This document shows positions 1 through 6,668 of a DNA stretch of 22,303 nucleotides, in pieces (the stretch's first letter is position 1; the number at the start of each line of letters is the position of its first letter). A program made the position numbers and the translations under genes. The stretch is from an uncultured Alphaproteobacteria bacterium (lineage in GTDB: Bacteria; Pseudomonadota; Alphaproteobacteria; RF32; CAG-239). The stretch lies in NCBI GenBank assembly GCA_934248075.1, contig CAKQKH010000023.1, positions 1-22,303 on the forward strand, written 5' to 3'. The notes under the pieces were generated by a model. That model did no database searches and was not told the DNA's origin. It saw only the letters and a program-made list of their open reading frames with translations.

Positions 1-891
1 TATGGTGAGATGGTAATTCGTGGCGAGAAAATGCCGCATAATTCTGAACCGCTTATTTCTAAAAGTCTATTTGATAAAGTGCAGGAGCAGTTGTCGGGTA
101 AGGCAATTCATGCGCAAACACCGGAATATTCCAGCATACCGTTTGCATTCCGTGGGTTGGTAAAATGTGCAAATTGCGGCTGCACGATTAGTTCGGAAAC
201 ACACACCAAGAAAAGCGGTAGAGTTTACAGATATTTGCGTTGTGCGCACTCTAAAGGCAACTGTAATCAAGTTTTAGTAAGCGAAAAGGTTTTATTGCAG
301 CAACTTAATGATGAAGTATTTAGTAAGCTAAAGCTCACTTGCTCAATTGTAGAGCCTCTGAAAAAATGTGTGCAGAAAAAATTATTGGAAGAATCGGAAG
401 CTAATGCAGTGATGAAACGACAAATTACTAATGAATTAAATCAACTGAATGCGCGCGAACAACGGGTTAAGGACTCCTTTTTTAATGGAGACATCACACG
501 AGAAGAATGGCAGGAAGAAAAAGTCAGTATCGCAGCAAAGAAAGAGGAATTGCAGCTCACATCTGAAAAATATGTTGAAATCAGTAAGGAAATTAAAACA
601 ACCATTAATGAGCTGCTGGATATTGCTTCTCTGGCTTATGATGTGATGAGTATAGCCAATCCGACACAACAAAATAAACTTTTGAGCCTGATTTTAAGCG
701 AATGTTACTTGGACGGGCAAAGGTTAGTCTATAAACTCCGCCAACCATTTGATAAACTTGTCAACCTTAAAACCGCTACTGATTGGTTTGACCTCAACAA
801 ATCCACCATGGTCGAATATGAAAACATGACTGATAAAGTGGAGAGGTATAAGAATCGAACCAATACAGGTTACGCAAAATTTCAAAGCTAA
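1..891 (+). CDS. Large serine recombinase, C-terminal part (5' end outside window)
   Basis: This is the C-terminal part of a large serine site-specific recombinase, the type that integrates and excises mobile elements. The frame is open from base 1, so the catalytic resolvase domain with its nucleophilic serine lies upstream of the window. The visible part starts at the end of the recombinase domain, with a 'plis..lFdkVQeqL' style segment. It continues with the zinc-ribbon domain: Cys pairs CANC and, 21 residues later, a C-x6-C pair (C53, C56, C78, C85 counted from the ATG at base 10). A Lys/Glu-rich probable coiled coil (about residues 115-195) follows, as in serine integrases, where it mediates synapsis and directionality. 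The gene converges on the minus-strand cluster, with 64 bases between the stop codons. Its position beside AT-rich cargo suggests it marks an integrated element. The family call is secure; whether it is an active integrase cannot be judged from this fragment. Confidence 0.9.
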   Translation, partial: YGEMVIRGEKMPHNSEPLISKSLFDKVQEQLSGKAIHAQTPEYSSIPFAFRGLVKCANCGCTISSETHTKKSGRVYRYLRCAHSKGNCNQVLVSEKVLLQQLNDEVFSKLKLTCSIVEPLKKCVQKKLLEESEANAVMKRQITNELNQLNAREQRVKDSFFNGDITREEWQEEKVSIAAKKEELQLTSEKYVEISKEIKTTINELLDIASLAYDVMSIANPTQQNKLLSLILSECYLDGQRLVYKLRQPFDKLVNLKTATDWFDLNKSTMVEYENMTDKVERYKNRTNTGYAKFQS

Positions 892-899
892 GGACGCTA

Positions 900-971
900 T
901 GAAAATCAATTGTGCAAAAACGATAAGAATTTTCTATGTTAAGGAGTATGCAAAATTAGTTTTCAATTAGA
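900..971 (+). other. Short 23-codon reading frame after the recombinase, possible gene remnant
   Basis: An ATG at 900 lies behind an AAGGA Shine-Dalgarno-like stretch overlapping the recombinase stop. It opens 23 codons starting MKINCAKTIRIF and ending in TAG at 969-971. It overlaps the 3' end of the minus-strand TGT-like gene. Serine recombinase genes often occur as tandem pairs whose second gene starts directly after the first. This may therefore be the decayed start of a second recombinase, cut by the boundary with the minus-strand cluster. It may equally be a chance frame. Confidence 0.2.
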
Positions 972-2323
972 TATGAAGAAATCACGCGTATCCAAGATGA
1001 CAAATACAAGATTTCAATACCTAATTTTTCTTCTAAGGTATCTTTAGCTTGTTGTAATTGCTTCATGATGTCATCAATATTATGCTCTTTTATGAAGTTA
1101 TATTCTTTTTCTTTATTATATAAATAATGTCTCAAGCACAGTTCTTTGGCTTCAGTTGTAGGATATGACATCATTACACTATACTCTTGTCCATTTTTAC
1201 TTTTTCGTATATTGGTCACAGTATTTATAATGCCAAATTCTTGAATATCGCTTTCAGGGTCATTTTTTATTATTTCTTTACACTGAGGACAATCACAAAC
1301 TTTTTCAAAATATATACTTTTGCTATTAAGCCATCCTTCATCTAATAACAGCTGAATTATATTTCTAAAATGAAAGCGTTTGTGAGCTATGGGTAAATAA
1401 AATTTAGAAATAGGGACGCCTCCTCCTACGGGGAAAACGCTTCTAGATTCTCCATATTCCATACCGTGACAACAAGCCCGCAACAATCTCAAATTAATAA
1501 GTATTAGTGAAAAATAACTGCCGTATAATTGTGAAACTGGAATGTTTTTTTCTTTAAATTTTACTAATAAGTATAAATAATTGTTTAGTAAAACATCTCC
1601 AGCATCTTTTTCATCAAACGCATCAATCCACAATAAAATTTCACAGGGATTAACTTTTGAGTATTCATCAACTAAAAGGTTAAGCTTGTCCTTATCCAAC
1701 AAAATGCTTGAATTAATAACAAGTTGTGCAGAAATAGAAGGATGATAAGTTTTAGACAATTCAATCGCTTTAGTATTAATATGTAACCATTGATTAAAAT
1801 TATTATCAGATAAATAAAAATAAGGAGCTATTAAACAGCAAGGAGCTACGCATAAACTGTTTTCATCATTTCCTAAAATATACTCTATGTATTCTTTATA
1901 TTCATTTTTTTCTTCTAATACTTCTTTTTTTATAGTATTTTGCTGAAATTCAATAACTTTTTGACATAGTTCTTTTAAAAAGGTGTCATTATCATCGAAG
2001 TCTATTAACTCAATTGACCGCTTTTTACATGAAATTATATCTTTTAATGTGTCACCGTAAAAGCTGAGAAGCTTTTCAATAGATTTTTTCAAATTACCAT
2101 CAGATCCAATCAAACCTTGATAGTATTGGAATGCATACGTTTGAGGGTCAATTATGAAATCTTTTTTACATAATTCATTGCTTATAAATTTGGAAATAGA
2201 ATTAGTACAATGTGCAAAGATATTTGCATTTAGCATTAAAACATCATATGAATCATTAAAACTTGAAACATATTTTTTTTCTGCATTGGTACCAAAGCGT
2301 AATAAATGTGTTCCTTTAATCAT
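956..2323 (-). CDS. TGT-like protein with CxCxxC zinc motif
   Basis: A 455-residue cytoplasmic protein. Its most telling feature is CDCPQC at residues 343-348, followed by a His at 399 in an L-R-H-Y-L context. This matches the C-x-C-x-x-C...H zinc site at the end of the TIM barrel in tRNA-guanine transglycosylases, which exchange guanine for a 7-deazaguanine in tRNA. The DpdA relatives do the same in DNA. The last Cys-to-His spacing (51) is about twice the usual 25, implying an insertion. Possible barrel strands are IIDPQTYAFQ (58-67, where TGT carries its SGG(F/Y)Q base-binding segment) and LLWIDAF (230-236). A glycine-rich segment precedes the zinc motif. The classical SGGFQ motif is not conserved, so the substrate is unknown. 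The ATG at 2323 is preferred over an in-frame TTG at 2329 because GGAG sits 7 bases upstream of it. It overlaps the nuclease-like gene by ATGA, indicating translational coupling. It is the last gene of the four-gene cluster. The family assignment is inference from motif and layout. Confidence 0.55.
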   Translation of the reverse strand: MIKGTHLLRFGTNAEKKYVSSFNDSYDVLMLNANIFAHCTNSISKFISNELCKKDFIIDPQTYAFQYYQGLIGSDGNLKKSIEKLLSFYGDTLKDIISCKKRSIELIDFDDNDTFLKELCQKVIEFQQNTIKKEVLEEKNEYKEYIEYILGNDENSLCVAPCCLIAPYFYLSDNNFNQWLHINTKAIELSKTYHPSISAQLVINSSILLDKDKLNLLVDEYSKVNPCEILLWIDAFDEKDAGDVLLNNYLYLLVKFKEKNIPVSQLYGSYFSLILINLRLLRACCHGMEYGESRSVFPVGGGVPISKFYLPIAHKRFHFRNIIQLLLDEGWLNSKSIYFEKVCDCPQCKEIIKNDPESDIQEFGIINTVTNIRKSKNGQEYSVMMSYPTTEAKELCLRHYLYNKEKEYNFIKEHNIDDIMKQLQQAKDTLEEKLGIEILYLSSWIRVISSYLIEN

Positions 2324-2739
2324 ACCCAAACTCCATTGATTCTGTTTTTAAAAGCTTCATTTAACCAAATTTTTCCAACCTTCCATACTTTTCTATTATG
2401 TTTTGCAGGGTAAATGGTTTCTATTAATTTGTCACTATCCTTATCAAAGAAAACAAGACCAACATCAGTTTTTTCCATTGCTTTTGATAATTTTTCGGGT
2501 ATTTTTTTCTTAGGTTTAGGGATACATATATATACTTCATTTGTGCCTAAAAAATGACTCGATGCTTGCTCTATAGCTCGTTTCCAATTATCAATTTTAA
2601 ATTCAATAGCAATTAATTGGTTTTTTTTAAGGTAAACAAGATCTATAGACTGTTGCATAAAAGGAACCTCCGTCACAACTTGAATTCCTTTTTTTCTTAA
2701 ATAATCTTGAACTTTATTTACCATCTCAATTTCGTACAT
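2320..2739 (-). CDS. Small PD-(D/E)XK nuclease-like protein
   Basis: A 139-residue soluble protein whose first 60 residues have the order of a PD-(D/E)XK nuclease core. There is an N-terminal helix, then E24 in a strand, S-I-D33, and A-I-E46-F-K48 on the next hydrophobic strand. A helix with a Q-A pair at about 58-59 follows. D33, E46 and K48 would be the metal-binding and catalytic residues. This core is shared by restriction, repair and transposon endonucleases, so the fold suggests DNA or RNA cleavage without fixing the target. The C-terminal third is basic and rich in aromatic residues. The gene is third in the cluster: 10 bases follow the membrane-protein stop, AGGA lies 7 bases before the ATG, and its TGA overlaps the TGT-like start (ATGA). 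No signal peptide or membrane segment is visible. The nuclease call is moderately supported; the role is inference. Confidence 0.6.
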   Translation of the reverse strand: MYEIEMVNKVQDYLRKKGIQVVTEVPFMQQSIDLVYLKKNQLIAIEFKIDNWKRAIEQASSHFLGTNEVYICIPKPKKKIPEKLSKAMEKTDVGLVFFDKDSDKLIETIYPAKHNRKVWKVGKIWLNEAFKNRINGVWV

Positions 2740-2749
2740 AATCCAGTCC

Positions 2750-3277
2750 TTATATTATGAAATCTGCTTGTCTTTTTATTTCAGTAGATAAATGCCTAAA
2801 TCCCATATATGTACCCCATATTCTACAAATGCAGTATAGTAAATAAAGAAAAATTATAATTATTAACCCATTAAAGATATCTAAATATTTTTCTTGCGCA
2901 AAGACTTTTCCATATTTACTGCATAAGAGCCAAGCATTTTTTATAGCTGCAGTACCAAAAATTAAGATAGCGGAAACTATTAACCTTGAAGTGTATTTTG
3001 CATATTTATTGATATGTTTCTTTAAATTTATTTTATTCTCAAAAGCTACAGACATCTGCTTGATGAATAAAGAGAAGGATGTGCTCATACTATCGTCATA
3101 TACTAGATTATTGTGTATTTTATTTTCTATTTTTTCAATAAATTCGGCAAGAATCGAGGTTTTCGTTAATAAAAGTGAATTTAAAATTTGATTAGCTTTA
3201 TCATCAAATTTAGTAAATATAGGGAAAACAATTCCCAGTAGAACACCTGCAACTGCTAAAATATCCTCAAATCCCAT
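2750..3277 (-). CDS. Small three-helix membrane protein
   Basis: I do not recognise the family. The 175-residue protein has three clear hydrophobic segments at about residues 5-22, 98-118 and 134-153. A charged, probably helical region of about 70 residues separates the first two, and a basic tail (RHLSTEIKRQ) follows the last. This is a typical inner-membrane protein with a sizeable cytoplasmic or periplasmic loop. Small proteins of this build act as membrane effectors in several abortive-infection systems, which is one possible reading given the company of a nuclease-like protein. The gene starts 3 bases after the winged-helix-like gene, with AAAGG about 10 bases before its ATG, so it is cotranscribed. 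Function unknown. Confidence 0.6.
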   Translation of the reverse strand: MGFEDILAVAGVLLGIVFPIFTKFDDKANQILNSLLLTKTSILAEFIEKIENKIHNNLVYDDSMSTSFSLFIKQMSVAFENKINLKKHINKYAKYTSRLIVSAILIFGTAAIKNAWLLCSKYGKVFAQEKYLDIFNGLIIIIFLYLLYCICRIWGTYMGFRHLSTEIKRQADFII

Positions 3278-3280
3278 TAT

Positions 3281-3868
3281 TTAATAACCTTTCAATACTT
3301 TGTCTTTTATTTTTGATTTTTCAGTAAATTCTGGGTATTTAGTATATACATATCGCAAAATATCACGCAATTTTGCCTTATTGTATCTGGCTTTAAATGC
3401 TGATAAAATTTCTTTTTGATTATTAGACAAGCTTTCATATTTATTCTTTTGCTGAATGAACTGAACTCCTTTGTTACTGATTTCAAAGCGTTCTAATGCA
3501 TATTCAACAGGTTTTGCATCTAATTCTTTTTCCGCATAATCATTAAATTCTGAAATTTCTTCATAAGTTAAAATATCACTACTATTTGAATATGAAGTTG
3601 AGATAAAATCTATATTTTTTAAGAAATCAATATCTTTAAATGCTTTAATGGACATTGGACCAAAATTCCAAGCGGTAAAGAAAAACAAATCATCACTATA
3701 TTCCAGTGTATCTTCAGTAAATTTTTTTAAAATTTCTTTTTCAAAAATAAAAAGGAGTTTTGTTAATTTTGTCCGACCTTCTATAGCTTCGCGGAATTCT
3801 TTTGTATAACCGGGAGAATACAAAAGCAACATGATTATATCAACAGATGTTAATTTTATTTTGGACAT
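3281..3868 (-). CDS. Hypothetical protein, SocA/Panacea-like winged-helix candidate
   Basis: A 195-residue soluble protein that leads the four-gene cluster. The N-terminal part (residues about 6-45) has a hydrophobic helix, a 'GRTKLTKLLFIFEKE' segment and then a W-N-F-G-P motif. This pattern occurs in small winged-helix proteins annotated as SocA/Panacea-like and often found near toxins and restriction genes. The C-terminal half is helical and Lys/Glu-rich. The role could be a regulator, an adaptor or the antitoxin side of the cluster; I cannot choose between these. The start is supported by AGG 7-8 bases upstream of the ATG and by a promoter-like pair further upstream. The distance to the next gene is 3 bases, so it forms an operon with the membrane protein, the nuclease-like gene and the TGT-like gene. 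The open frame and operon position are secure; the family name is tentative. Confidence 0.55.
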   Translation of the reverse strand: MSKIKLTSVDIIMLLLYSPGYTKEFREAIEGRTKLTKLLFIFEKEILKKFTEDTLEYSDDLFFFTAWNFGPMSIKAFKDIDFLKNIDFISTSYSNSSDILTYEEISEFNDYAEKELDAKPVEYALERFEISNKGVQFIQQKNKYESLSNNQKEILSAFKARYNKAKLRDILRYVYTKYPEFTEKSKIKDKVLKGY

Positions 3869-3895
3869 TATAAAACCTTTACGAACTACTCTAAT

Positions 3896-3923
3896 ATATT
3901 ATAATACAATTTATTCCTATCAA
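3896..3923 (-). promoter_or_regulatory. Candidate sigma70 promoter of the four-gene cluster
   Basis: Read on the minus strand, TTGATA (3918-3923) is followed after 16 bases by TAATAT (3896-3901). A better -10 hexamer, TATAAT, lies at 3898-3903 but with only 14 bases of spacing. The pair sits 28 bases or more upstream of the first ATG of the cluster, with no other gene on that strand above it. The AT-rich context raises the chance of false matches. Confidence 0.45.
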
Positions 3924-3998
3924 GTTAAGAAATAATAAATTAATTTGCACAGCTTTTAATCTTTTTAGTTCGTAAACTGCGAGGTAAGCATCACCAAT

Positions 3999-4037
3999 AA
4001 AAAATAAGCTCTACCCTTGCGGTAGGGCTTATTTTTT
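3999..4037 (+). terminator. Intrinsic terminator hairpin
   Basis: AATAAGC-T-CTACC pairs with GGTAG-G-GCTTATT around a 5-base loop (4016-4020). The stem is flanked by A on the left and a run of seven T on the right. The T-G pair inside the stem is a wobble only in plus-strand RNA. With the downstream T tract, this points to termination of plus-strand transcription. No plus-strand gene lies just upstream, so it may insulate the region to its right. Confidence 0.65.
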
Positions 4038-4236
4038 TATCAGTAATTCCACGGTGTTTGAACCCATAGATTGGGTTCGACCCGCAGTCGGCAGGCAGAC
4101 GTGTATGCCGGTTGCGAACTTGTGAGCAAGCCGACCAGGGCGGCGGAGCGAAAGCGGAGCCAATCCCGTTGTCGCCGCCGGCGATTAAGTCATACAAGCG
4201 GCAGGTATAAAAACCTGCCGTTTTGCTTTATTTTTT
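4038..4236 (+). other. GC-rich, highly structured intergenic element ending in a terminator hairpin
   Basis: This 200-base stretch has no convincing gene and is far richer in G+C than its flanks. It can fold into GAACCCA/TGGGTTC (4060-4066 with 4072-4078), then GGCGGCG/CGCCGCC (4139-4145 with 4173-4179) enclosing a GCGAAAGC tetraloop hairpin (4148-4155). A perfect 8-bp terminator hairpin CGGCAGGT/ACCTGCCG (4199-4206 with 4213-4220) with a T-rich tail closes it. It could be a small structured RNA, a dispersed intergenic repeat or the scar of a lost gene. The GGGTTCGACCC piece recalls a tRNA T-arm, but no full tRNA can be folded around it. Confidence 0.4.
4199..4236 (+). terminator. Intrinsic terminator hairpin at end of the GC-rich element
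   Basis: A perfect 8-bp stem CGGCAGGT/ACCTGCCG with an ATAAAA loop is followed by a TTTTGCTTTATTTTTT tail (4221-4236). The polarity is plus strand. It closes the GC-rich element and separates it from the promoter of the repeat-protein gene. Confidence 0.7.
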
Positions 4237-4326
4237 CAAGCCTTTCAGCGAGTTAGAGTGTTATGTTTTCAAAAATAGCAGTTTGGGAAATTTTACGAAT
4301 TGCTATATTTTTTGTCAAAAACAATA

Positions 4327-4354
4327 TTGACAATTGAAGCTTGTACGCTATAAA
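4327..4354 (+). promoter_or_regulatory. Consensus-like sigma70 promoter for the repeat-protein gene
   Basis: A perfect -35 TTGACA (4327-4332) and a -10 TATAAA (4349-4354) are separated by 16 bases. The predicted start of transcription is near 4361, giving an untranslated leader of about 70-90 bases. In the leader ACGAGG (4382-4387) can pair with CCTCGT, and AGGTT with AACCT, so a small hairpin may precede the start codon. This is the strongest promoter match in the left half of the window. Confidence 0.65.
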
Positions 4355-4429
4355 CAAAGATGCAATTAAATTATTAACATCACGAGGGATTAGGTTAAAA
4401 AGCCGAACCTCGTTAAAAAAATTAGTATT

Positions 4430-5323
4430 ATGAATCGAATTAGTATTATGAATCGAAAAAGATGCCAGAGACAGCTGGAAATTATTGGGCGTGGTGACCA
4501 TGAAGAAATTATGGCGTATATTGCTAAGAATTCTTTGTATGGTGCAGCACAAGTAGCTTTCATACAGCGTGGTGACCATGAAGAAATTATGAGCTATATC
4601 AGCCAGTATTCTTTTGATGATGGAGCAGCAGAAAAGGCTCTCATAGAGCGTGGTAACCATGATGAAATTATGGCGTATATTGCTGAGTGTACTTTGTACG
4701 ATAAAACAGCAGAAAAGGCTCTCATAGAGCGTAGTAACCATGATGAAATTATGAATTATGTCAGCAGCTATCCTCTTGGTGAAGCAGCAGAAAAGGCTCT
4801 CATACAGCGTGGCAACCATGAAGAAATTATGAATTATGTCATCAAGTATGGTTTTGATGAAGCAGCAGAAAAGGCTTTCATAGAGCGTGGTAACCATGAT
4901 GAAATTATGTATTATGTCAACAAGCAGGGCCTTCATGATGACACGGAAAAAGCTCTCATAGAGCGTGGTGACCATGATGAAATTCTGAATTATATCGGCA
5001 ACTATGGCTTTGATGATGACACGGAAAAAACTCTCATAGAGCGTGGTAACCATGATGAAATTCTGAATTATGTCAGCCAATATACTCTTGATGAAGCAGC
5101 AGAAAAAGCTCTCATACAGCGTGGTAATCATGATGAAATTATGGCATATATTGCTAATAATCCTTTGTATGATGAAACAGCACAAGTAGCCTTCATACGG
5201 CGAGCTGACCATAACGAAATCATGGTATATGTTACTGATTATTCTTTGTGTCGTGACGCGGAAAAAGCCCTTTATGCACGTGGTAATCAGACAGAGATTA
5301 TGGTGTATAAAGCCAGACATTAA
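4430..5323 (+). CDS. Tandem helical-repeat protein (10.5 units of 26-27 residues)
   Basis: A 297-residue protein made almost wholly of a repeat of consensus RGNHDEIMNYVxxYxLxxxAEKALIE. Ten full units (26 or 27 residues each) run from residue 21, and an eleventh stops after 14 residues. Each unit reads as two short helices, so an alpha solenoid of the HEAT/ankyrin-like kind is likely; this suggests protein binding. Unit 1 and unit 9 share an A-Q-V-A-F ending instead of A-E-K-A-L. Units 4-8 are the most alike, pointing to recent internal duplication. There is no signal peptide or membrane segment. The N-terminus is marked by an 18-base direct duplication (4421-4438 and 4439-4456) that doubles the start codon context, so ATG 4430 or ATG 4448 could be used. 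Neither has a clear Shine-Dalgarno site. The gene stands alone with its own promoter and terminator. I do not recognise the family. Confidence 0.8.
   Translation: MNRISIMNRKRCQRQLEIIGRGDHEEIMAYIAKNSLYGAAQVAFIQRGDHEEIMSYISQYSFDDGAAEKALIERGNHDEIMAYIAECTLYDKTAEKALIERSNHDEIMNYVSSYPLGEAAEKALIQRGNHEEIMNYVIKYGFDEAAEKAFIERGNHDEIMYYVNKQGLHDDTEKALIERGDHDEILNYIGNYGFDDDTEKTLIERGNHDEILNYVSQYTLDEAAEKALIQRGNHDEIMAYIANNPLYDETAQVAFIRRADHNEIMVYVTDYSLCRDAEKALYARGNQTEIMVYKARH
4490..5320 (+). repeat. Coding tandem repeat, period 78-81 bases
   Basis: The coding sequence consists of about 10.5 in-frame units of 78 bases, or 81 where one residue is added. The most conserved stretch spells R-G-N-H-D-E-I in each unit, with near-identical DNA such as CGTGGTAACCATGATGAAATT. 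This DNA similarity, well beyond protein need, suggests expansion by slippage or recombination. It also makes the unit number likely to vary between strains and hard to assemble from short reads. Confidence 0.85.
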
Positions 5324-5329
5324 ATCATC

Positions 5330-5364
5330 AAACAGTGTTCTTATAAAAAGGACACTGTTTTTTT
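5330..5364 (+). terminator. Terminator after the repeat-protein gene
   Basis: AAACAGTGTTC (5330-5340) pairs with GGACACTGTTT (5350-5360) around a 9-base loop, with one G-T wobble, followed by a T tract. It lies 7 bases after the stop codon at 5323. It also sits about 50 bases past the end of the converging minus-strand operon, where its T run on that strand is shorter, so it may serve both sides. Confidence 0.8.
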
Positions 5365-5414
5365 ATCAATAAAGCATTCGTTAATTTTGAGTGCCTTCAC
5401 GTCAAGTGATAGGA

Positions 5415-6668
5415 CTAATCGTTGCAAGTATTTGCGGTAATATTTGCCACAAAATCGATGGCGTGTTTCATACAAACATCGTGATTGTGATGTTGATGTT
5501 CGCCCCAGCGGCCGACACCGAACAGATGTTTGGGTTTGAAGAAATCCAAAATTTCGTTAATCGCTTTGGTTCGGCCGATAAGCGGCAGCGGATAGGCGGC
5601 CGGTGTTTCATAATTGAACAGGTTGCGCCCTTTAAATGTCAGATTATCCGCATCAAAACGATTAGAGTTAGTTTCTGTAAACACTCCATAATTTTTGCTA
5701 TCTTTGACAAAGTTAGAAATATACAACTCACGGTGGTGCTGTTGATCCATTTCAGGGCGGTAACGCCAATGGTAGTTTGTTGGGTTGTCATCAGTTTCAA
5801 ACAAAGAAACCACCACTTTATTATATTTGATTTTTTGGATTTGCGTTTGGATTTCAGCAGGACGCCCCATTGCCTCAAACAAATCAGGCCATGGCGTTGT
5901 GTTGATGACGTTTTTAGCCTTAAATTCTTCGTTGACAAACCAGACTTTTTCATTTTCGTCATAACGGAGTTTTGTTACTTTGGTGTTGAATTTGATATAG
6001 GGAATTTCATCTTTGGCGATTGCTTCCATTACTCGGCCATAACCTCCGGATTTGGGATAATATGGACGGTTGTGACAAGGGTATTTCTCAACATCTTGTT
6101 GACGTTCCAAGGAATAGCGCAACACATCTTCAACCTCAATCCGAGGAATTTTATACAACCAATCAACATCCATTTCAGATGGTTGGATTCCCCAAAGTTT
6201 AATGTTGTAAGGAATTAAATAACCGTCACAAATTTTGTCGCCTAATTTCCAGCGGATCCATTCTTCATAGTTTTTAGGTTCTGGCTTGCCCAAGGCTTCA
6301 CCGTTGCGAATGACGGAAATGAGGTATTTAATCTGTTTATCAATCGGAAGTTGCCATAGGTTTGATTCCAAAGGATAGTCAACGTCCATTTCCTCAATGC
6401 TAATTTTTGAGATTCTTGGGTCTATTTGATACATTTTTTCTTTGGGAAAACTGGCAAAGACAAAATCTTCCACATCTTTAAATTTAGTTTGAAAAAAGTG
6501 TCCGCCGATGTCGCAGGCATGCCCATCAACATAAAACGTGCGGCACAGTCCGCCCGCTTCTTTTTCCGCTTCAATGGCCATAATGTTGGTAATGCCCTTT
6601 TGACGCATTTTTTTTAGTAGTGTGAGTCCGGTAATTCCGGCTCCTAAGATGATATAATCGTAGGTCAT
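5415..6668 (-). CDS. FAD-dependent oxidoreductase, UDP-galactopyranose-mutase-like
   Basis: A 417-residue flavoprotein of the amine-oxidase/UDP-galactopyranose mutase type. The Rossmann FAD motif is G9-A-G-I-T-G14, with an acidic residue closing the second strand (A-I-E-A-E, 31-35) and then G-G-L-C-R-T. Near the C-terminus is G-R-W-G-E-H-Q-H-H-N-H-D, the counterpart of the GRxxxYxNMD flavin motif of the mutases. True mutases convert UDP-galactopyranose to UDP-galactofuranose for polysaccharide chains and are near 370-390 residues. This one is longer and its flavin motif differs (H-N-H-D rather than Y-N-M-D), so a different sugar-nucleotide rearrangement is possible. It is the last gene of the minus-strand polysaccharide operon and overlaps the preceding GT2 stop by ATGA. 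Superfamily certain, exact substrate not. Confidence 0.75.
   Translation of the reverse strand: MTYDYIILGAGITGLTLLKKMRQKGITNIMAIEAEKEAGGLCRTFYVDGHACDIGGHFFQTKFKDVEDFVFASFPKEKMYQIDPRISKISIEEMDVDYPLESNLWQLPIDKQIKYLISVIRNGEALGKPEPKNYEEWIRWKLGDKICDGYLIPYNIKLWGIQPSEMDVDWLYKIPRIEVEDVLRYSLERQQDVEKYPCHNRPYYPKSGGYGRVMEAIAKDEIPYIKFNTKVTKLRYDENEKVWFVNEEFKAKNVINTTPWPDLFEAMGRPAEIQTQIQKIKYNKVVVSLFETDDNPTNYHWRYRPEMDQQHHRELYISNFVKDSKNYGVFTETNSNRFDADNLTFKGRNLFNYETPAAYPLPLIGRTKAINEILDFFKPKHLFGVGRWGEHQHHNHDVCMKHAIDFVANITANTCND

Noticed and set aside
891..4000. Flanking direct repeats (att sites) around the four-gene cluster
   Set aside because: I compared both edges by eye and found only short AT-rich similarity, not a convincing pair; the other end of the element may lie outside the window.
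4060..4090. T-arm-like GGGTTCGACCC suggesting a tRNA gene
   Set aside because: No acceptor, D or anticodon arm can be placed around it on either strand.
3991..4256. Small frames on both strands in the GC-rich element (68 and 61 codons)
   Set aside because: Their composition is that of translated structured DNA, they have no Shine-Dalgarno site, and the region is better explained by its hairpins.
4253..5320. A 355-codon open frame on the minus strand opposite the repeat-protein gene
   Set aside because: It is the antisense of the repeat gene. The repeated codons happen to lack antisense stops, so the frame stays open. The plus-strand gene has the promoter, terminator and meaningful repeats.
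4490..5320. A CRISPR array, because of regularly spaced repeats
   Set aside because: The period is 78-81 bases without unique spacers, and the whole unit is coding and conserved. It is a protein repeat.
5391..6218. A 275-codon plus-strand frame opposite the flavoprotein gene
   Set aside because: It is a shadow of the flavoprotein; it has no family motifs, and the minus-strand protein has clear FAD motifs.
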